This document shows positions 55,629 through 64,000 of a stretch of 64,000 nt of DNA, in pieces. The stretch spans positions 208,054 through 272,053 of the forward strand of contig NZ_QULM01000003.1 of the NCBI RefSeq assembly GCF_003482105.1, in the 5' to 3' direction. The translations under genes and the position numbers were made by a program. Under the pieces are notes generated by a model. It had not been told where the DNA came from. It did not search any database and was given only the letters and a program-made list of their open reading frames with translations. The first letter of the stretch is position 1, and each line of letters starts with the position of its first letter. This DNA is from Coprococcus sp. OM04-5BH. GTDB lineage: Bacteria > Bacillota > Clostridia > Lachnospirales > Lachnospiraceae.

Positions 55629-58600
55629 ATGAAATCAAACTTTGATTTTTTGCAATCAGAGTTTCCTGTTTTATCAACATTTGGTTGTCAGGCTGAAAAG
55701 TATTGCTTTTCTGATCCTAATTCATGTCTTATGAAATTGGGAATGATAGGGGAGAGTATTGTTAATTTAATGTTTACTTACGACAGAATTCAATTGCCAT
55801 ATGATAATACAGCAGTTGCGCGGATAGATACTCTTCAAAGAGAAGGATTGTTAACTAGAGATTTAACTGATATTTTACATGCACTTAGAAAAAACAGAAA
55901 CAAGGCCGTGCATGAGAATTATGATTCTGTTTCAGAATGTAAAATTTTGCTTGAAATGGCACATAGTCTTTGTGAGTGGTTTATGCAGACTTATGGAGAT
56001 TGGAATTATCAGCATCATGATTTTGTTATGCCTAAATTCGAAAATAAGAAAGTGTTGGTTACACAGGAGGAGAAAGCTGCAGAAGAGGAACAGGCAGAAG
56101 AACTAAAAAAACAGGCAGAACAAAAGGCGAGTACAGCTAAAACTATTTCTAAATCAGAACGACAGAAGCGGGCTGATAAAATGGCGAGTCAGCGACCTAA
56201 GTCAGAAGCTGAAACTAGATATATTATTGACGAGCAACTGCGCCAAGTGGGATGGGAGGCAGATACAGAAAATCTGCGTTACTCTAAAGGAACTCGTCCA
56301 GCAAAAGGACATAATATGGCTATTGCGGAATGGCCAACAAGCTCTACAGTAGGAAAGAGTGGACGTGTAGACTATGCGTTATTTGTTGACACTAAGTTGA
56401 TAGGCGTTATTGAGGCAAAAGCAATACATAAGGATATTCCATCTGTTATTGATTACCAGGGGAAAGAATACCCACGTAATATTCGTAAGGAAGATTCAGA
56501 GTATCAGATTGGAAAATGGGGGGAATATAAAGTCCCATTTACTTTTGCGACCAATGGGAGACCATACTTAAAACAGCTTGAGACAAAGTCAGGCATATGG
56601 TTTTTAGATTTGAGAAATCCAGCAAATAATCCGACAGCCCTTCATGGTTGGATTAGTCCTATGGGAATGTTAGAGTTATTGGAAAAAAATCCTCAAGAGG
56701 GTAATTTAGCATTAAAAGTATTACCATATGATTTTCTTACAGATTCTAATGGACTGAATTTGCGTGAGTATCAGTTGAATGCCATTAAAGCGGCAGAACA
56801 GTCGGTTATTGAGGGGAAAAGGAATATTCTTTTGGCTATGGCCACAGGAACAGGAAAAACACGTACTGTATTAGGAATGATTTATCGTTTTTTAAAGACG
56901 AACCGCTTCAAGCGTATTTTGTTTCTAGTTGATCGTACTTCTCTCGGAGAACAAGCTGTAGACGTATTTAAAGAAGTAAAATTGGAAGATTTAATGACGC
57001 TTAATGAGATATACAATATAAAGGGGCTTGAAGATAAAAATATCGATAAGGAAACCAGAATTCAGGTTGCTACTGTGCAGAGTATGGTTAAGCGTATTTT
57101 ATATAATGACGGAGAAAGTATGCCTGCTGTTACAGACTATGATTTGGTTATCATTGACGAAGCACACCGTGGATATATTCTTGACAAGGAAATGGGTGAT
57201 ACGGAAATTTTGTATCGTGACCAGAGAGATTATCAAAGCAAATATCGAAGCGTAATTGAATATTTCGATGCGGTGAAGATTGCACTTACAGCAACACCTG
57301 CACTTCAGACAACAGAAATTTTTGGGCAGCCTGTGTTTAAATACACATACCGGGAAGCTGTCATTGAGGGATATTTGGTAGACCATGATGCTCCTCATCA
57401 TCTGGAAACAAAACTAAGCACAGGTGGAATACATTATAAATCAGGTGATACAGTTATGATTTATGACCCTGTGACCGGCGAAATTACAAACAGTGAGTTG
57501 CTGGATGATGAACTGAATTTTGATATCGAACAGTTCAATCGTCAGGTTATTACGGAGAATTTTAATAAGGCAGTTTTGAGTGAGATTTCCCGTGATATTG
57601 ATCCTGAAAATCCAGAAGAACAGGGCAAAACTTTAATATATGCAGTTGATGACCAGCATGCAGATACGATTGTGTCAATTTTGAGAGATATTTATTCAGA
57701 ATACGGAGTTTCTAATGAGGCTATTATGAAGATAACCGGCAGTGTTGGCGGTGGAAATCCTAAGAAGGTACAAGAGGCTATCAAACGCTTCAAAAATGAA
57801 AATTATCCAAGTATTGCAGTGACAGTTGACCTGTTGACTACGGGAATTGATGTGCCTGAAATTACAACATTAGTGTTTATGCGCCGGGTGAAATCACGTA
57901 TTTTATTTGAACAGATGTTGGGACGGGCTACCAGGTTATGTCCGAAAATTCATAAGACACATTTTGAAATATATGATCCGGTGGGTGTATATGATTCTTT
58001 GAACGATGTGAATACTATGAAGCCAGTAGTGGTGAATCCAACAACAAGTTTTACCCAACTGTTAGATGGACTGTCTGAAATCAATGATGACAGACAGGTA
58101 GAACAGCAGATTAATCAGATAATTGCTAAACTACAGAGAAAGAAAAGAAACATGTCACCTAAAGTAATGAATTATTTCATCAGCATGACTGATGGAAAAG
58201 ATCCATCGCAGTTTATTATGGAAATTGAAAAGGCAGATGTGCAGGAAGCAAAGAAGCGTTTACTTAAATATCGTGATGTGTTCAAAATGTTGCAAGAGAC
58301 AAAAGCAAATGGTTCTCGTCCTGTTGTAGTTTCTGATGCGGAGGATGAGTTGACAGAACATTCACGTGGATATGGAAAGGCGGAAAAACCAGAGGATTAC
58401 CTAAATGCATTTTCACACTATATTCAGAGTAATCGAAATGAAATTGCTGCATTGAATATTATTTGTACTAGCCCAAAGGATTTGACAAGAAAAGATTTGA
58501 AAGATCTGAGATTGACACTTGATAGAGAGGGCTTTACGACGCAGCAGTTGAATACTGCAATTTATGAATTGACTAATGAAGAGATAATGGCAGACATTAT

Positions 58601-58904
58601 AAGCTTGATTCGACGTTATGCAATCGGTTCAACACTGATTAGTCATGAAGCACGTATTCACAGAGCGGTTGAGAAGCTTAGAAAAAAACATAATTTTTCA
58701 AAGCAAGAGCAGAGCTGGATATCCCGCATTGAAAAATATCTGCTTGGAGAATCCGTAATGAATATCAAAGTATTTGATGAAGATAGCAGATTTGCAAGTT
58801 ATGGAGGATTTAATAAGATAAACAAAGTATTTCAGAATAATCTGGAAAATATCGTGCTAGAATTAAATGAATATTTATATGATGACGGAGGAAATGTTGC
58901 ATGA
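55629..58904 (+). CDS. hsdR: Type I restriction enzyme R subunit (EcoEI-like)
   Basis: ATP-dependent translocase and nuclease of the type I complex. The 1091-aa protein has an N-terminal DUF4145-like region (CLMKLGMIGESIVNLMF), then the PD-(D/E)XK nuclease (GRVDYALFV...IGVIEAKA, about 255-290). The SF2 helicase motifs follow (ATGTGKTRT at about 410, IDEAHRGY, LTATPA, TTGIDVPEI, GRATRLCP), and then a C-terminal EcoEI-type helical domain. The start at 55629 has GGGAGGTGA 7 nt before it. Codon use (CGT, GAA, AAA common) differs from the AGA/GAG/AAG style of neighbouring genes, suggesting acquisition. It overlaps hsdM by 4 bp. Confidence 0.95.
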   Translation: MKSNFDFLQSEFPVLSTFGCQAEKYCFSDPNSCLMKLGMIGESIVNLMFTYDRIQLPYDNTAVARIDTLQREGLLTRDLTDILHALRKNRNKAVHENYDSVSECKILLEMAHSLCEWFMQTYGDWNYQHHDFVMPKFENKKVLVTQEEKAAEEEQAEELKKQAEQKASTAKTISKSERQKRADKMASQRPKSEAETRYIIDEQLRQVGWEADTENLRYSKGTRPAKGHNMAIAEWPTSSTVGKSGRVDYALFVDTKLIGVIEAKAIHKDIPSVIDYQGKEYPRNIRKEDSEYQIGKWGEYKVPFTFATNGRPYLKQLETKSGIWFLDLRNPANNPTALHGWISPMGMLELLEKNPQEGNLALKVLPYDFLTDSNGLNLREYQLNAIKAAEQSVIEGKRNILLAMATGTGKTRTVLGMIYRFLKTNRFKRILFLVDRTSLGEQAVDVFKEVKLEDLMTLNEIYNIKGLEDKNIDKETRIQVATVQSMVKRILYNDGESMPAVTDYDLVIIDEAHRGYILDKEMGDTEILYRDQRDYQSKYRSVIEYFDAVKIALTATPALQTTEIFGQPVFKYTYREAVIEGYLVDHDAPHHLETKLSTGGIHYKSGDTVMIYDPVTGEITNSELLDDELNFDIEQFNRQVITENFNKAVLSEISRDIDPENPEEQGKTLIYAVDDQHADTIVSILRDIYSEYGVSNEAIMKITGSVGGGNPKKVQEAIKRFKNENYPSIAVTVDLLTTGIDVPEITTLVFMRRVKSRILFEQMLGRATRLCPKIHKTHFEIYDPVGVYDSLNDVNTMKPVVVNPTTSFTQLLDGLSEINDDRQVEQQINQIIAKLQRKKRNMSPKVMNYFISMTDGKDPSQFIMEIEKADVQEAKKRLLKYRDVFKMLQETKANGSRPVVVSDAEDELTEHSRGYGKAEKPEDYLNAFSHYIQSNRNEIAALNIICTSPKDLTRKDLKDLRLTLDREGFTTQQLNTAIYELTNEEIMADIISLIRRYAIGSTLISHEARIHRAVEKLRKKHNFSKQEQSWISRIEKYLLGESVMNIKVFDEDSRFASYGGFNKINKVFQNNLENIVLELNEYLYDDGGNVA

Positions 58905-60334
58905 CAACACAAGAAATTGTATCGAAATTATGGAATTTATGTAACGTACTGAGGGATGATGGTATCACATATCATCAGTATGTTACAGAATTAACATATA
59001 TTTTGTTTTTGAAAATGGCGAAGGAAACCGGAACGGAGGAACAGATTCCAGAGAAATATCGTTGGGATGAATTAAAGGCCAAAAGCGGAGTAGAATTGAA
59101 AAAGTTTTACAAAGAGCTGTTATCAGAACTTGGGGATAATAGTACGGGCAGAATTCGTGAAATATATCAGGGGGCAGCAACAAATATTGATGAGCCTAAG
59201 AATCTTGAAAAAATTATAGCTACAATAGATAGCCTTGATTGGTATTCCGCAAGAGAAGAAGGCCTTGGAAATCTGTATGAAGGATTGCTTGAGAAAAATG
59301 CTAACGAAAAGAAATCAGGGGCAGGGCAGTATTTTACTCCACGTGTTCTGATTGATGTGATGACAAAACTCATGAAGCCGCAAGTGGGTGAGAGATGTAA
59401 TGATCCTGCCTGTGGAACATTTGGATTTATGATTGCTGCTCATCAATATGTTGCCGATCATACAGACAATTTTTTCGATATTGAAGATGCAGATTTAGCA
59501 AGATTTGAGAAAGAAGAAGCGTTTACAGGCTGTGAGCTTGTTCATGATACACACCGTTTGGCATTAATGAATGCTATGCTCCATGATATAGAAGCACCTA
59601 TTACACTAGGTGATACACTTTCAAATATTGGAAAATCAATGCATGATTATGATCTTGTTTTGACTAATCCGCCTTTTGGTACTAAGAAGGGAGGAGAGCG
59701 TGCAACACGTGATGATTTTACCTATCCTACCAGCAACAAGCAGCTGAACTTTTTACAACATATTTATCGAAGTCTGAAAAACAACGGAAAAGCAAGAGCT
59801 GCCGTTGTATTGCCGGATAATGTGTTATTTGCAGATGGTGATGGCGAGAAAATAAGATTGGATTTATTAGACAAATGTAATCTACATACGATTTTGCGTC
59901 TGCCTACCGGAATATTTTATGCACAAGGTGTTAAGACAAATGTACTTTTCTTTACTCGTGGAAAGACAGATAAGGGAAATACAAAAGAAGTCTGGATTTA
60001 TGATCTCAGAAATGATATGCCATCATTTGGAAAAACAAACCCTTTAAAGCCAGAGCACTTTGATGATTTCATAGCATGTTATGCAGATGGAGACCTGAGC
60101 AAGCGAAAAGAAACATATAGTGAGGAAAATCCAAATGGAAGATGGCGTAAGTTCTCAATTCAGGATATCCTTGCACGAGATAAGACAAGTCTGGATATTA
60201 CATGGATGAAGACAGAATCTGATACAGATAATTATACACTTACAGAATTGCTGGATCAGATTAAAGAAAAATCTCAGAATATTGCCAACGCGGTTTCGGA
60301 ATTAGAAAAGTTGATTGGAGAAGTGGAGGAGTAA
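58901..60334 (+). CDS. hsdM: Type I restriction-modification methyltransferase subunit
   Basis: N6-adenine methyltransferase, two copies of which join one HsdS. The 477-aa protein has the HsdM N-terminal helical domain (LWNLCNVLRDDGITYHQYVTELTYILFLKM is split here), the SAM motif DPACGTFGFM at about 167 and the catalytic NPPFGTKKGG at about 250. It overlaps hsdR (ATGA) and hsdS (TAATG), which keeps the subunits balanced. All catalytic motifs are intact. Confidence 0.96.
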   Translation: MTTQEIVSKLWNLCNVLRDDGITYHQYVTELTYILFLKMAKETGTEEQIPEKYRWDELKAKSGVELKKFYKELLSELGDNSTGRIREIYQGAATNIDEPKNLEKIIATIDSLDWYSAREEGLGNLYEGLLEKNANEKKSGAGQYFTPRVLIDVMTKLMKPQVGERCNDPACGTFGFMIAAHQYVADHTDNFFDIEDADLARFEKEEAFTGCELVHDTHRLALMNAMLHDIEAPITLGDTLSNIGKSMHDYDLVLTNPPFGTKKGGERATRDDFTYPTSNKQLNFLQHIYRSLKNNGKARAAVVLPDNVLFADGDGEKIRLDLLDKCNLHTILRLPTGIFYAQGVKTNVLFFTRGKTDKGNTKEVWIYDLRNDMPSFGKTNPLKPEHFDDFIACYADGDLSKRKETYSEENPNGRWRKFSIQDILARDKTSLDITWMKTESDTDNYTLTELLDQIKEKSQNIANAVSELEKLIGEVEE

Positions 60335-61911
60335 TGAATACAAAAGCATTAAGACAAAAAATACTTGACCTTGCTATACGCGGCAAGCTTGCTCCACAGG
60401 ATCCGAATGATGAACCGGCAGAGGTATTATTGGAACGCATCAGAGAGCAGAAACAGCAGATGCTCAAAGAAGGTAAGCTTAAAAAGAAGGATATTAAGAA
60501 TGATACAATTATCTTTAAAGGTGAGGATAATTTGCATTATGAGAAGTTTCAGGATGGGACTGTGAAATGTATTGAGGATGAGATACCGTTTGAAGTGCCG
60601 GAAGGGTGGGCTTGGTGCAGGTTGAACGATATATATAATTTTATTGATTATCGGGGTGCAACACCAACTAAAACAACAAATGGAATACCTTTGGTTACTG
60701 CTAAAAATGTCAAATCTGGATATATTGATTATACAATTGATGATTATATATCAGAAGAAGAGTTTAAAGAACGGCAGCAACGTGGCATTTCAAAAAAAGG
60801 TGATATTTTATTTACAACGGAAGCTCCTTTGGGCAATGCAGCTTTAGCTGATATAGAAAAGTTTAGTGCAGGGCAAAGATTAATTACGTTTCAACAATAT
60901 GGTTCAAAGAATGAATTGATAAATTATGTTATGTTAATGTTTATATTGAGTGATTTTTTTCAGCAACAGTTATGTGTTAATAAAACTGGAAGTACTGTAG
61001 CTGGTATCAAAGCTGCAATATTAAAAACTTTATGGATACCTGTACCACCATATAACGAACAACTTAGAATTAGTAATACCTTGAAGTCTGCTGTAAATTT
61101 GATTGATAGTATTTCACAAAATAAAGAAATACTTAGTACAAGTATAAGTAATACAAAATCTAAAATCCTCGATCTTGCAATCCGTGGTAAACTTGTCCCA
61201 CAAGATCCAAATGATGAGCCGGCTTCTGTTCTCCTTGAGCGTATACGTACAGAAAAAGAAGAACTGATTAAACAAGGCAAAATCAAGCGTGATAAGAAGG
61301 AATCTGTTATCTTCCGAGGTGATGATAACTCTTATTATCTGAGGACTGGTAGAGTTGAAGAATCTTTAGAGGATTGGAGATTTGATGACCTTCCTGAAAC
61401 ATGGAAAATATGTTGTTTGGGGGAGTTGTGTGATTATGGGGATTGTATTAATGTTAATACTGAAGATATAGCAGAAGACGCATGGATTCTTGACCTTGAA
61501 GATATAGAAAAAGATACCGGCACGGTCTTAAAGAAAGTGACAAAGGATCAACGAAATTCAGTTAGTACAAAGCACAAATTTCATTCGGGACAAGTATTGT
61601 ATAGTAAACTGCGCCCATATCTCAATAAGGTGGTTTTATCAGATGCTGACGGATACTGCACTTCTGAAATTCTTCCTTTAGAATTTAAAAATTGTGTTCT
61701 TCCTGAATATGCTCGATATTATTTAATGTCGGGTACATTTATTACATACGCTAACCATTGCTCTTATGGTGTAAAAATGCCTCGTTTAGGAACAACAGAT
61801 GGGAAAAAAGCTATTTTTTCATTACCGCCATTGTCAGAACAAAAACGTATTGTAGAAACAATAGACTTTTGCTTTATGCAGTTGAATAAAATTTCAGAAG
61901 CGCTTGCTTAA
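60334..61911 (+). CDS. hsdS: Type I specificity subunit (expressed copy)
   Basis: The subunit that chooses the bipartite DNA target. The 525-aa protein has two target-recognition domains (TRD1 about residues 75-245, TRD2 about 335-500). Each is preceded by the same spacer-type segment: ILDLAIRGKLAPQDPNDEP at 9-27 and ILDLAIRGKLVPQDPNDEP at about 275-293. TRD starts carry short DNA repeats shared with the silent cassettes: ATTATGAGAAG at 60536-60546 and CTCTTATTAT at 61329-61338. Both are in the same frame as in the cassettes. That makes domain exchange by the adjacent recombinase possible without breaking the protein. Confidence 0.94.
   Translation: MNTKALRQKILDLAIRGKLAPQDPNDEPAEVLLERIREQKQQMLKEGKLKKKDIKNDTIIFKGEDNLHYEKFQDGTVKCIEDEIPFEVPEGWAWCRLNDIYNFIDYRGATPTKTTNGIPLVTAKNVKSGYIDYTIDDYISEEEFKERQQRGISKKGDILFTTEAPLGNAALADIEKFSAGQRLITFQQYGSKNELINYVMLMFILSDFFQQQLCVNKTGSTVAGIKAAILKTLWIPVPPYNEQLRISNTLKSAVNLIDSISQNKEILSTSISNTKSKILDLAIRGKLVPQDPNDEPASVLLERIRTEKEELIKQGKIKRDKKESVIFRGDDNSYYLRTGRVEESLEDWRFDDLPETWKICCLGELCDYGDCINVNTEDIAEDAWILDLEDIEKDTGTVLKKVTKDQRNSVSTKHKFHSGQVLYSKLRPYLNKVVLSDADGYCTSEILPLEFKNCVLPEYARYYLMSGTFITYANHCSYGVKMPRLGTTDGKKAIFSLPPLSEQKRIVETIDFCFMQLNKISEALA
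60536..60546 (+). repeat. TRD1-entry repeat in hsdS
   Basis: ATTATGAGAAG encodes the YEK after GEDNLH. The identical 11 bp lies at the start of both silent cassettes (62833-62843, and inverted at 63985-63995) in the same reading frame. Confidence 0.6.
61329..61338 (+). repeat. TRD2-entry repeat in hsdS
   Basis: CTCTTATTAT encodes SYY at the TRD2 boundary. The same 10 bp lies at 62828-62837 and inverted at 63991-64000, in the same reading frame. Confidence 0.6.
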
Positions 61912-61917
61912 CATACA

Positions 61918-61948
61918 GCCGCCCTCATCCGAGGACGGCTTAATTTTT
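61918..61948 (+). terminator. Terminator after hsdS
   Basis: GCCGCCCTC pairs with GAGGACGGC (one C-A mismatch), followed by TTAATTTTT. It touches the end of the convergent recombinase gene. Confidence 0.7.
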
Positions 61949-62756
61949 ACCAAGTTACAATTTTATCTACAAGTTCCTGCTGTTCGCTGGCAGTTCTACG
62001 AAGATATATGCGTGTAGTTTCAATACTTTCGTGTCCCATAAGGTCGGCAAGCAAAGCAATATCATTGTACTTCTCGAGAAAATTCTTTGCATATCTGTGG
62101 CGGAATGAATGTGGGTAAACCACCTTTTTGTCAAGTCCATATTTCTCGGCATAGTTTTTAAGTTGCTGAGAAATTCCTCTTGTGGTAATTCTATCTCCAT
62201 ATCTGTTAAGAAACAAATAACCAGAGGAACGGTGCGATTCCTCCAGCCATTCAAGAGTTTCTATTTTTAACTTTTGTGGTATGTATAATCGTCGTAGTTT
62301 ACCACCTTTTGTGTATAGGTCAAAATATCCGATTTCTATATGCTCAATCTTAATTTGAATCAGCTCGCTTACTCTTGCCCCAGTAGCTGCTAAATACCAA
62401 ACTACAAAATACCATTCCATATTACCATCTTTTTTAAGCTGTTTTTTAAGAAAATTATAATCTGCATTGCTGATAACATTCTCTAAGAAGTTTTTTTGCT
62501 GCACCTTTACAGCTTTCAACTGTAATTGCCGTTCTTCTAAATACTCCAAATATTTGTTTATTGCTTGTATACGTAGATTTACCGTTTTAGGCTTAAAGAA
62601 TTCCATCAAATACCCTTTGTAGGCAAGCAGATTTTCTTTGCTAACAACATCGTAATTCGCATTGAAATAATTCACTGTCCATAGATACGATGTTATCGTA
62701 TTTTCTGATAAGTTTTCCTTTCTCAAGTATTCTTCAAATGTTATTTTTGTCTCCAT
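61947..62756 (-). CDS. Tyrosine recombinase, probable hsdS shuffler
   Basis: A 269-aa site-specific recombinase of the phage-integrase family. An N-terminal SAM-like core-binding domain (FEEYLRKENLSENTITSYLW, about 7-26) precedes a catalytic domain with all expected residues: Arg in TGARVSELI, Lys in YTKGGKLRR, HSFRHRYA, GHESIETTR and the nucleophile Tyr in RIYLRR. GGAGGTG lies about 7 nt before the start on the minus strand. Its place between the expressed hsdS and two silent hsdS cassettes matches recombinases that shuffle type I specificity genes in other Firmicutes. Confidence 0.93.
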   Translation of the reverse strand: METKITFEEYLRKENLSENTITSYLWTVNYFNANYDVVSKENLLAYKGYLMEFFKPKTVNLRIQAINKYLEYLEERQLQLKAVKVQQKNFLENVISNADYNFLKKQLKKDGNMEWYFVVWYLAATGARVSELIQIKIEHIEIGYFDLYTKGGKLRRLYIPQKLKIETLEWLEESHRSSGYLFLNRYGDRITTRGISQQLKNYAEKYGLDKKVVYPHSFRHRYAKNFLEKYNDIALLADLMGHESIETTRIYLRRTASEQQELVDKIVTW

Positions 62757-62769
62757 AAAAAGACACCTC

Positions 62770-62812
62770 CGATATAATATTTTTGCGAGAAATTCGCTCT
62801 AATATTATATCG
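62770..62812. promoter_or_regulatory. 43-bp double palindrome upstream of the recombinase
   Basis: CGATATAATATT (62770-62781) and AATATTATATCG (62801-62812) are perfect 12-bp arms around an inner GCGA/TCGC pair. TATAAT-like boxes occur on both strands within the arms. It could be the recombinase promoter with an autoregulatory operator, or a recombinase binding site. Confidence 0.6.
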
Positions 62813-62827
62813 AAGATGTTTACACTC

Positions 62828-62843
62828 CTCTTATTATGAGAAG
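62828..62843 (+). repeat. Left 16-bp inverted repeat of the silent cassette module
   Basis: CTCTTATTATGAGAAG, identical (inverted) to 63985-64000. The first 10 bp also match hsdS at 61329-61338, and the last 11 bp match hsdS at 60536-60546. Confidence 0.85.
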
Positions 62844-63392
62844 GTGGGCAATAACGTAAATTGCATTGATGAAAAAATCCCATTTGAATTACCAGAAGGT
62901 TGGGCTTTTATTCGTCTAAATACTGCATGGGAACTAATATCTGGAAGAGATTTGTCTCCATCAGAATATAACGATAAAAATGATGGAATTCCATATATTA
63001 CAGGTGCAAGCAATTTTAAAAATGGTCATATTAGCTTAATTCGTTGGACTCCCGTTCCGCAAGTTATTACTCGGAGGGGAGACTTACTTCTGACTTGCAA
63101 AGGAACTATTGGGGAAATCGCACATAATAACTTTGGGGAAGCTCACATTGCACGTCAAATTATGGCTATTCGCAATATCTATAGCCTTAATGTTGATTTT
63201 CTGGCATTATGCATTGAATATTCAATGACAAAAATCAAACAAGCTGCCAAGGGACTTATTCCGGGAATATCTCGTGAAGATATTCTTAACTTAGTTATAC
63301 CTATTCCACCAACCAAAGAGCAAGAAAATATTTGCAACAAGCTCAAAGTAACTTTTTCAGCAATAGAGTATATTGAGAAGAGCCTCAATTGA
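62829..63392 (+). pseudogene. Silent hsdS specificity cassette 1
   Basis: The open frame enters from the 16-bp repeat as SYYEK and continues with CIDEKIPFELPEGWAFIRL, a complete target-recognition domain (ISGRDLSPSEYNDKNDGIPYITG..., GDLLLTCKGTIGEIAHN, ISREDILNLVIPIPPTKEQENI) and the terminal helix, ending SLN-stop. It has no ribosome site or N-terminal spacer segment, so it cannot act alone. It is a donor TRD for hsdS. Start codon position is not meaningful; the first possible start is a GTG at 62844. Confidence 0.88.
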
Positions 63393-63395
63393 GGC
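63382..63395. repeat. 14-bp palindrome joining the two silent cassettes
   Basis: GCCTCAATTGAGGC is perfectly self-complementary and contains the last codons (Leu-Asn-stop) of both convergent cassettes, whose stop codons overlap within it. Confidence 0.85.
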
Positions 63396-64000
63396 ACTTT
63401 TCGATTATAGCTAGGTGGCTAAATGCAACATTTATAGATTTATCAATGCGTTTCTGTTCAGATAACGGAGGAACTGCTATGAGCATTTCTTTTAATGTAA
63501 GTGGCTTTAATTCCTTTTGATTTGTTGATCCTTCGCCTTTCTTTTCAAGTTCGGTTTGATGTGCCTTCATGAAAGCATATAGGTAATGTGAGCTGATGCA
63601 ACTAAAGCTACGAATTACCGTAACATGGGAATCAGGAACAATTAAGAGACCTGTAGTATTATCGGTATTTCTATAAATTCCGACTCGTCCAAGAGTACCT
63701 GTTCCGGTTGAGTTAATTACTATATCTCCATCTTGCATATGTTCATCAGTCGGATAACGTTTTATTGTGGTCTCGTCAAGATATTGAGCCAAACTAATAT
63801 CTATGCCGTTGTATTTGGTGTTGCATTTCTGAGCAAATACAATAACATTGCTGATTTCTGCATATTTTGGAGATTTTCCTCGACGAATTTCTTTAACACA
63901 GCAATTTTCTAAACGCATCCATGTCCAAGTATCTGGAATATCATATGGTATTTCTTCATCAATGCAAGACACCTCACCATCAATCTTCTCATAATAAGAG
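63385..64000 (-). pseudogene. Silent hsdS specificity cassette 2 (runs off the window)
   Basis: On the minus strand the frame is open from the window edge. It begins SYYEK within the 16-bp repeat, then CIDEEIPYDIPDTWTWMRL, a TRD unlike cassette 1 and unlike both hsdS TRDs (GKSPKYAEISNVIVFAQKCN, GDIVINSTGTGTLGRVG), then LKEMLIAVPPLSEQKRIDKSIN and CLN-stop. Because the frame continues past 64000, it may be the 3' half of a larger or even complete inverted hsdS. No ribosome site is seen inside the window. Confidence 0.85.
63985..64000 (-). repeat. Right 16-bp inverted repeat of the silent cassette module
   Basis: CTTCTCATAATAAGAG, the exact reverse complement of 62828-62843. The repeat may extend beyond the window. 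Confidence 0.85.

Overview
The window reads as chromosomal DNA of an anaerobic, low-GC Gram-positive bacterium, most likely a gut-type Lachnospiraceae member (Clostridia; Coprococcus- or Butyrivibrio-like, genus not resolvable by eye). The signs are CodY, a MurT/GatD pair, a rubrerythrin with its rubredoxin domain first, clostridial comM-dprA and topA-codY blocks, strong GGAGG ribosome sites, and AGA-rich Arg codon use. No tRNA, rRNA or CRISPR array was seen.

Layout. 0-17 kb is amino-acid biosynthesis: a LysR regulator divergent from leuC-leuD-(repeat-rich membrane protein)-leuB, then ilvD-ilvB, serC-serA, asd, a small P-loop kinase-like protein, a DUF1015 protein and a GlgB-like protein that appears to have lost its catalytic nucleophile. 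17-26 kb holds mscS, two CobW-type GTPases (one with a huge His/Cys tail, one fused to a DUF1980-like domain), comM-dprA, aspartokinase and a split chromate transporter. 26-37 kb is core information and central metabolism: topA, codY, two cell-envelope proteins, rpsB-tsf, a sce7726 nuclease-fold protein and eno. 37-49 kb contains a recognisable fluoride riboswitch in front of a 5'-truncated cation/proton antiporter, a third CobW variant, an uncharacterised membrane sensor-like protein, murT with a gatD that lacks its catalytic residues, an EAL protein, DegV, rubrerythrin and VanZ. 49-55 kb is a chorismate mutase-ACT protein, pyrF-pyrK-pyrD and a PAS-GGDEF protein.

55.6-64 kb is an apparently acquired, phase-variable type I restriction-modification locus: hsdR-hsdM-hsdS, an oppositely oriented tyrosine recombinase, and two promoterless hsdS specificity cassettes lying tail to tail. 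The cassette pair is bounded by a perfect 16-bp inverted repeat and meets at a 14-bp palindrome that encodes both C-termini. In-frame short repeats in hsdS match the cassette ends, so the locus looks like a small invertible library of DNA-recognition domains. It runs off the right edge of the window.

Two families of structured dispersed repeats lie between genes. One is an 80-bp element found just upstream of ilvD and mscS, with a diverged relative before asd and an internally deleted relative at the broken 5' end of the antiporter. The other is a nested palindrome at about 5.35-5.56 kb, with an inverted relative at 13.16-13.26 kb and a possible short one at 35.3 kb. CodY in the same window is the usual regulator of ilv/leu genes in Firmicutes, but no convincing CodY box was found upstream of them here.
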